Assembly (NCBI GenBank): GCA_028869035.1
Contig: JAGWTL010000023.1
Coordinates: 1-16,476, forward strand
Direction of reading: 5' to 3'
From: Burkholderiales bacterium
GTDB lineage: Bacteria; Pseudomonadota; Gammaproteobacteria; Burkholderiales; Burkholderiaceae_C
Length of the DNA stretch: 16,476 nt
This document shows positions 14,236-16,476 of this stretch, piece after piece. Under the pieces are notes generated by a model that did no database searches, was not told where the DNA came from, and was given only the letters and a program-made list of their open reading frames with translations. The translations under genes were made by a program, and so were the position numbers. The number at the start of each line of letters is the position of its first letter. The stretch's first letter is position 1.

Positions 14236-14946
14236 ATGAGCCAGCCCCTGCTGATGATCGAGGACGATGCCCGTCTGGCCGCCATGGTCAGCGAGTACCT
14301 GGCGCAGTCCGGCTACACCGTCGAGGTCGCCGGCAGCGGCGAGGAAGGGCTGGCCCGCCTGCAGGCCGCGCATCCCGCACCCCAGCTTCTGGTGCTCGAT
14401 CTCATGCTGCCCGACATGGACGGGTTGGAGATCTGCCGCCGCATCCGCGCCCTGCCCTCGGCCCTGGCGCAGACCCCCATCCTGATGCTCACCGCCAAGG
14501 GCGACCCCATGGACCGCGTGATCGGCCTGGAGATGGGCGCCGACGACTACCTGGCCAAACCCTTCGAACCGCGCGAGCTGCTGGCCCGCATCCGCGCCGT
14601 GCTGCGTCGCCGCGGCGACAACGGCCCGGCGCCGGCCAGCCAGCTGCGCTTCGGCTCCCTGGCCATCGACCGCGACGCGCGCACCGTCAGCGTCACCGGC
14701 CAGGCCTGCGAGCTCACCTCCTACCAGTTCGACCTGCTGGTCACGCTGGCCGAGCGCGCCGGGCGTGTGCTCACGCGCGACCAGATCATGGAGGCCGTGC
14801 GCGGACGCGAACTCGAAGCCTTCGACCGCTCGATCGATGTGCACATGGGCCGCATCCGCGCGGCCATCGAGGCCGACCCCAAGTCGCCCAAGCGCATCCT
14901 GACCGTGCGTGGCGTGGGTTACGTCTTTGCCCGCCAGCAGGACTAG
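14236..14946 (+). CDS. OmpR-family two-component response regulator (Cpx-like)
   Basis: The protein has 236 residues from this start. The receiver domain (about 1-118) has the acidic pair Glu9-Asp10-Asp11, the phosphoacceptor Asp55 in LLVLDLMLPDMDG, Thr86 in LMLTAKGD and Lys108 in DDYLAKPFEP. The C-terminal OmpR/PhoB winged-helix domain (about 135-236) has LTSYQFDLLVTLAERAGRVLTRDQIM, the recognition region RSIDVHMGRIRAAIE and the hairpin ILTVRGVGYVF. It binds DNA and controls transcription after phosphorylation by the kinase encoded next to it. I chose the ATG at 14236 (MSQPLLMIEDD), which puts the first strand at the usual distance; an in-frame ATG at 14215 would add seven residues. Neither has a clear Shine-Dalgarno sequence. 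Assignment to CpxR rests on the upstream box and domain type, so no gene symbol is given. Confidence 0.92.
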   Translation: MSQPLLMIEDDARLAAMVSEYLAQSGYTVEVAGSGEEGLARLQAAHPAPQLLVLDLMLPDMDGLEICRRIRALPSALAQTPILMLTAKGDPMDRVIGLEMGADDYLAKPFEPRELLARIRAVLRRRGDNGPAPASQLRFGSLAIDRDARTVSVTGQACELTSYQFDLLVTLAERAGRVLTRDQIMEAVRGRELEAFDRSIDVHMGRIRAAIEADPKSPKRILTVRGVGYVFARQQD

Positions 14947-14947
14947 G

Positions 14948-16138
14948 GTGACCACGCCGCTGTCCCAGCGCCTCTACTTCCGCGTCTGGCTGGCCGTGGT
15001 GGCCGCCATCGTGCTGCTGACCCTGATCTTCGGCTGGATCTGGCGCGTAGAAGCGGAGCGCGAGCGCGCCCAGCGCCCGGGCCGCGAGATCATCCTGCGC
15101 AACGCGCAAGGTGAAGTGCTGGGCCAGGCGCAGACACGGGGGACGCGCGTGCCCGGTCAGGGCTGGGAGTTCGAAGTGCCGCTGCGCGATGGCCAGACGG
15201 TCTTCGTGCAGTTGCCGCGCCCCGGCAACCGCCTGCCGCCCTCACCGCCGCTGCGCCCCACGGGCTTGCCGCCCCCCTACAACCTGCTCGTGATGCTCGG
15301 CCTGGTGGCCGCCGCCGTGGCCCTGGGCGCCTACCCCATCGTGCGCCGCCTGACCAAACGGCTCGAAGCCCTGCAACAGGGCGTGGAACGCTGGGGCGAG
15401 GGCGATCTGGCACTGCGCCTGCCCGAGGACGGGCAGGACGAGGTGGCTTTCCTGGCGCAACGATTCAACATCGCCGCCGCCCGCGTGCAGGCCCTGTTGC
15501 TCTCGCACAAGACTCTGCTGGCCAATGCCTCGCACGAGCTGCGTTCACCGCTGGCGCGCATCCGCATGGGCCTGGAGCTCATGCAGGCCCAGCCCAGCCC
15601 GGCCACGCACGAGGAAATCGCCCGCAACATCCGCGAACTGGACCAGCTGATCGACGAGATCCTGCTGGCCAGCCGGCTGGACGCCAGCCCCGACGATCTG
15701 GGACCGCTGGAGCCGGTCGAGCTGGTCGGCCTGTGCGCCGAGGAATGCGCCCGCACCGGCGCCGAGCTGGACGCGCCGGCCGGCGCCACCACCCTGCTGG
15801 TCACGGGCCTGACCCGGCTGCTGCGCCGGGCCCTGCGCAATCTGCTGGAGAACGCCCGCCGGCATGGCGGCGGCGCGGTGACTCTGACCCTGCAGACCCA
15901 GGGTGCGCAGGCCGAGATCCGGATCTGCGACCGGGGGCCGGGCGTGCCACCCGCCCTGCGCGAACGCATCTTCGAGCCCTTTTTCCGCCTGCCCGGCGCC
16001 TCCGAGCGCGAGGGTGGGGTGGGTCTGGGCCTGGCCCTGGTGCGCACCATCGCCCAGCGCCACGGCGGCAGGGTGCATTGCGAGGAAGCGCCGGGCGGCG
16101 GCGCCTGTTTCGTGCTGCGCCTGCCGCAAGCCCGCTGA
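14948..16138 (+). CDS. Membrane sensor histidine kinase
   Basis: The protein has 396 residues. It has a first membrane helix (about 11-32), a short periplasmic part (about 33-110) ending in a proline-rich stretch RPGNRLPPSPPLRPTGLPPPY, and a second helix (about 112-130). A HAMP domain (about 131-185) follows, then the phospho-accepting His196 in LLANASHELRSPLARIRMGLELM and a HATPase domain with Asn297/Asn302 (RNLLENARRHGG), DRGPGVP (about 328-334), IFEPFFRLPG and GGVGLGLALVR (about 356-366). It phosphorylates the adjacent regulator. I chose the GTG at 14948 because it follows the regulator stop (TAG-G-GTG) with AGGA upstream and gives a normal N-terminus; the frame continues 13 codons further up inside the regulator gene. 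The small periplasmic domain and the H-box resemble CpxA/RstB-type kinases, but the signal cannot be told. Confidence 0.93.
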   Translation: MTTPLSQRLYFRVWLAVVAAIVLLTLIFGWIWRVEAERERAQRPGREIILRNAQGEVLGQAQTRGTRVPGQGWEFEVPLRDGQTVFVQLPRPGNRLPPSPPLRPTGLPPPYNLLVMLGLVAAAVALGAYPIVRRLTKRLEALQQGVERWGEGDLALRLPEDGQDEVAFLAQRFNIAAARVQALLLSHKTLLANASHELRSPLARIRMGLELMQAQPSPATHEEIARNIRELDQLIDEILLASRLDASPDDLGPLEPVELVGLCAEECARTGAELDAPAGATTLLVTGLTRLLRRALRNLLENARRHGGGAVTLTLQTQGAQAEIRICDRGPGVPPALRERIFEPFFRLPGASEREGGVGLGLALVRTIAQRHGGRVHCEEAPGGGACFVLRLPQAR

Positions 16139-16180
16139 TTCCGCAAACCAAACAGCAGGGGTGTGAAAAACTGCACGGCG

Positions 16181-16193
16181 CCGGCCCAGCCGG
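16181..16193. other. Short GC hairpin after the kinase gene
   Basis: CCGGC (16181-16185) and GCCGG (16189-16193) can pair around a CCA loop, 43 bases after the kinase stop. No T-run follows, so it is not a standard intrinsic terminator; it may mark the end of the operon or be incidental in this GC-rich DNA. The rest of the 112-base gap up to 16250 shows no clear promoter elements to me, apart from the small dyad TAGG-GCAG-CCTA near 16226-16237, just ahead of the ribosome-binding site of the next gene. Confidence 0.25.
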
Positions 16194-16250
16194 GGCTGGC
16201 ATAAATGACCGGTGTTTCCTATGGTTAGGGCAGCCTAGGGGGAACCTACC

Positions 16251-16476
16251 ATGAGCGCCACCGCCATCCGTCCAACGCAGCCCGACCGCTCGACCATCGT
16301 CACGCGGCACCAGAGCTACCGCGGCCTGAAGATCGAACAGAACCTGCTGAGCCAGTTCACCATGTACGTCGTGGACCTGGACCAGTTCGGCCTGTTCATC
16401 TCGGATTCCCGGCCCGCAGCCTTCGAAATGGCCTTCGAAGCCCTGTTCAATCCCGCTGCGTTGGCCACTGCGGCCT
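16251..16476 (+). CDS. Hypothetical protein, N-terminal fragment
   Basis: The frame is open from the ATG at 16251 to the window edge (75 codons, no stop), and a strong Shine-Dalgarno sequence AGGGGGAA (16237-16244) sits six bases before it, so I believe it is a real gene. The visible protein begins MSATAIRPTQPDRSTIVTRH and continues with YRGLKIEQNLLSQFTMYVVDLDQFGLFISDSRPAAFEMAFEALFNPAA. I do not recognise the family. There is no signal peptide or membrane helix in the visible part, which looks like a small soluble alpha/beta protein. It follows the kinase gene in the same direction after a 112-base gap, so it may have its own promoter. Codon use is like that of the neighbours. Confidence 0.6.
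   Translation, partial: MSATAIRPTQPDRSTIVTRHQSYRGLKIEQNLLSQFTMYVVDLDQFGLFISDSRPAAFEMAFEALFNPAALATAA

Noticed and set aside
16195..16220. TGGCAT resembling a sigma-54 promoter half
   Set aside because: The required GC element is absent at the correct spacing, so it is not a credible sigma-54 site.

Overview
The window looks like ordinary chromosome from a GC-rich betaproteobacterium, most likely Burkholderiales and probably Comamonadaceae. I infer this from the protein sequences (GatB, XthA, PyrE, MreBCD), the strong G/C bias at third codon positions, the mreBCD-mrdA cluster lying divergent from gatCAB, and a short 'TCGACAGGCTCAGGGC' repeat of a kind I recall as common in that group. No prophage, insertion sequence, CRISPR array, tRNA or rRNA is visible. 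Coding density is very high, and several convergent gene pairs are separated by fewer than 15 bases.

Layout. Bases 1-2723 (minus strand) hold the cell-shape operon mreB-mreC-mreD-mrdA, with mrdA cut by the window edge. A 227-base divergent leader separates it from gatC-gatA-gatB (2951-6220, plus), the tRNA-dependent Asp/Glu amidotransferase. Convergent to gatB are pyrE and a translationally coupled gene for a secreted DUF4124-like coiled-coil protein (6227-7572, minus). pyrE is divergent from an exonuclease III-family gene (7571-8374, plus), and their start codons overlap. A DUF3422 membrane protein (8384-9718, minus) and a glyoxalase II-like metallo-hydrolase (9802-10440, plus) diverge from an 83-base gap that contains a large imperfect palindrome. 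Two tandem paralogous outer-membrane barrel genes follow (10566-11888, plus). Next come an M48 metalloprotease lipoprotein (minus) and a divergent AmpG-type muropeptide permease (plus). The window ends with a two-component system (OmpR-type regulator and membrane histidine kinase) and the start of an unrecognised gene.

How the genes work together. Much of the window concerns the envelope: shape and elongasome proteins, peptidoglycan recycling (AmpG), an outer-membrane-associated protease, two outer-membrane barrels and a two-component system. Upstream of the two-component genes is a perfect match, on the minus strand, to the enterobacterial CpxR box (GTAAA-N5-GTAAA). This suggests a Cpx-like envelope-stress system that regulates itself. 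The remaining genes are housekeeping: tRNA amidation, pyrimidine synthesis and DNA repair.

I do not see a convincing previously undescribed system. The observations most worth checking are the CpxR-like box, the palindrome at 9723-9764, a repeat-derived in-frame insertion and a compositionally distinct 3' part in gatB, and the overlapping divergent start codons of pyrE and the exonuclease gene.
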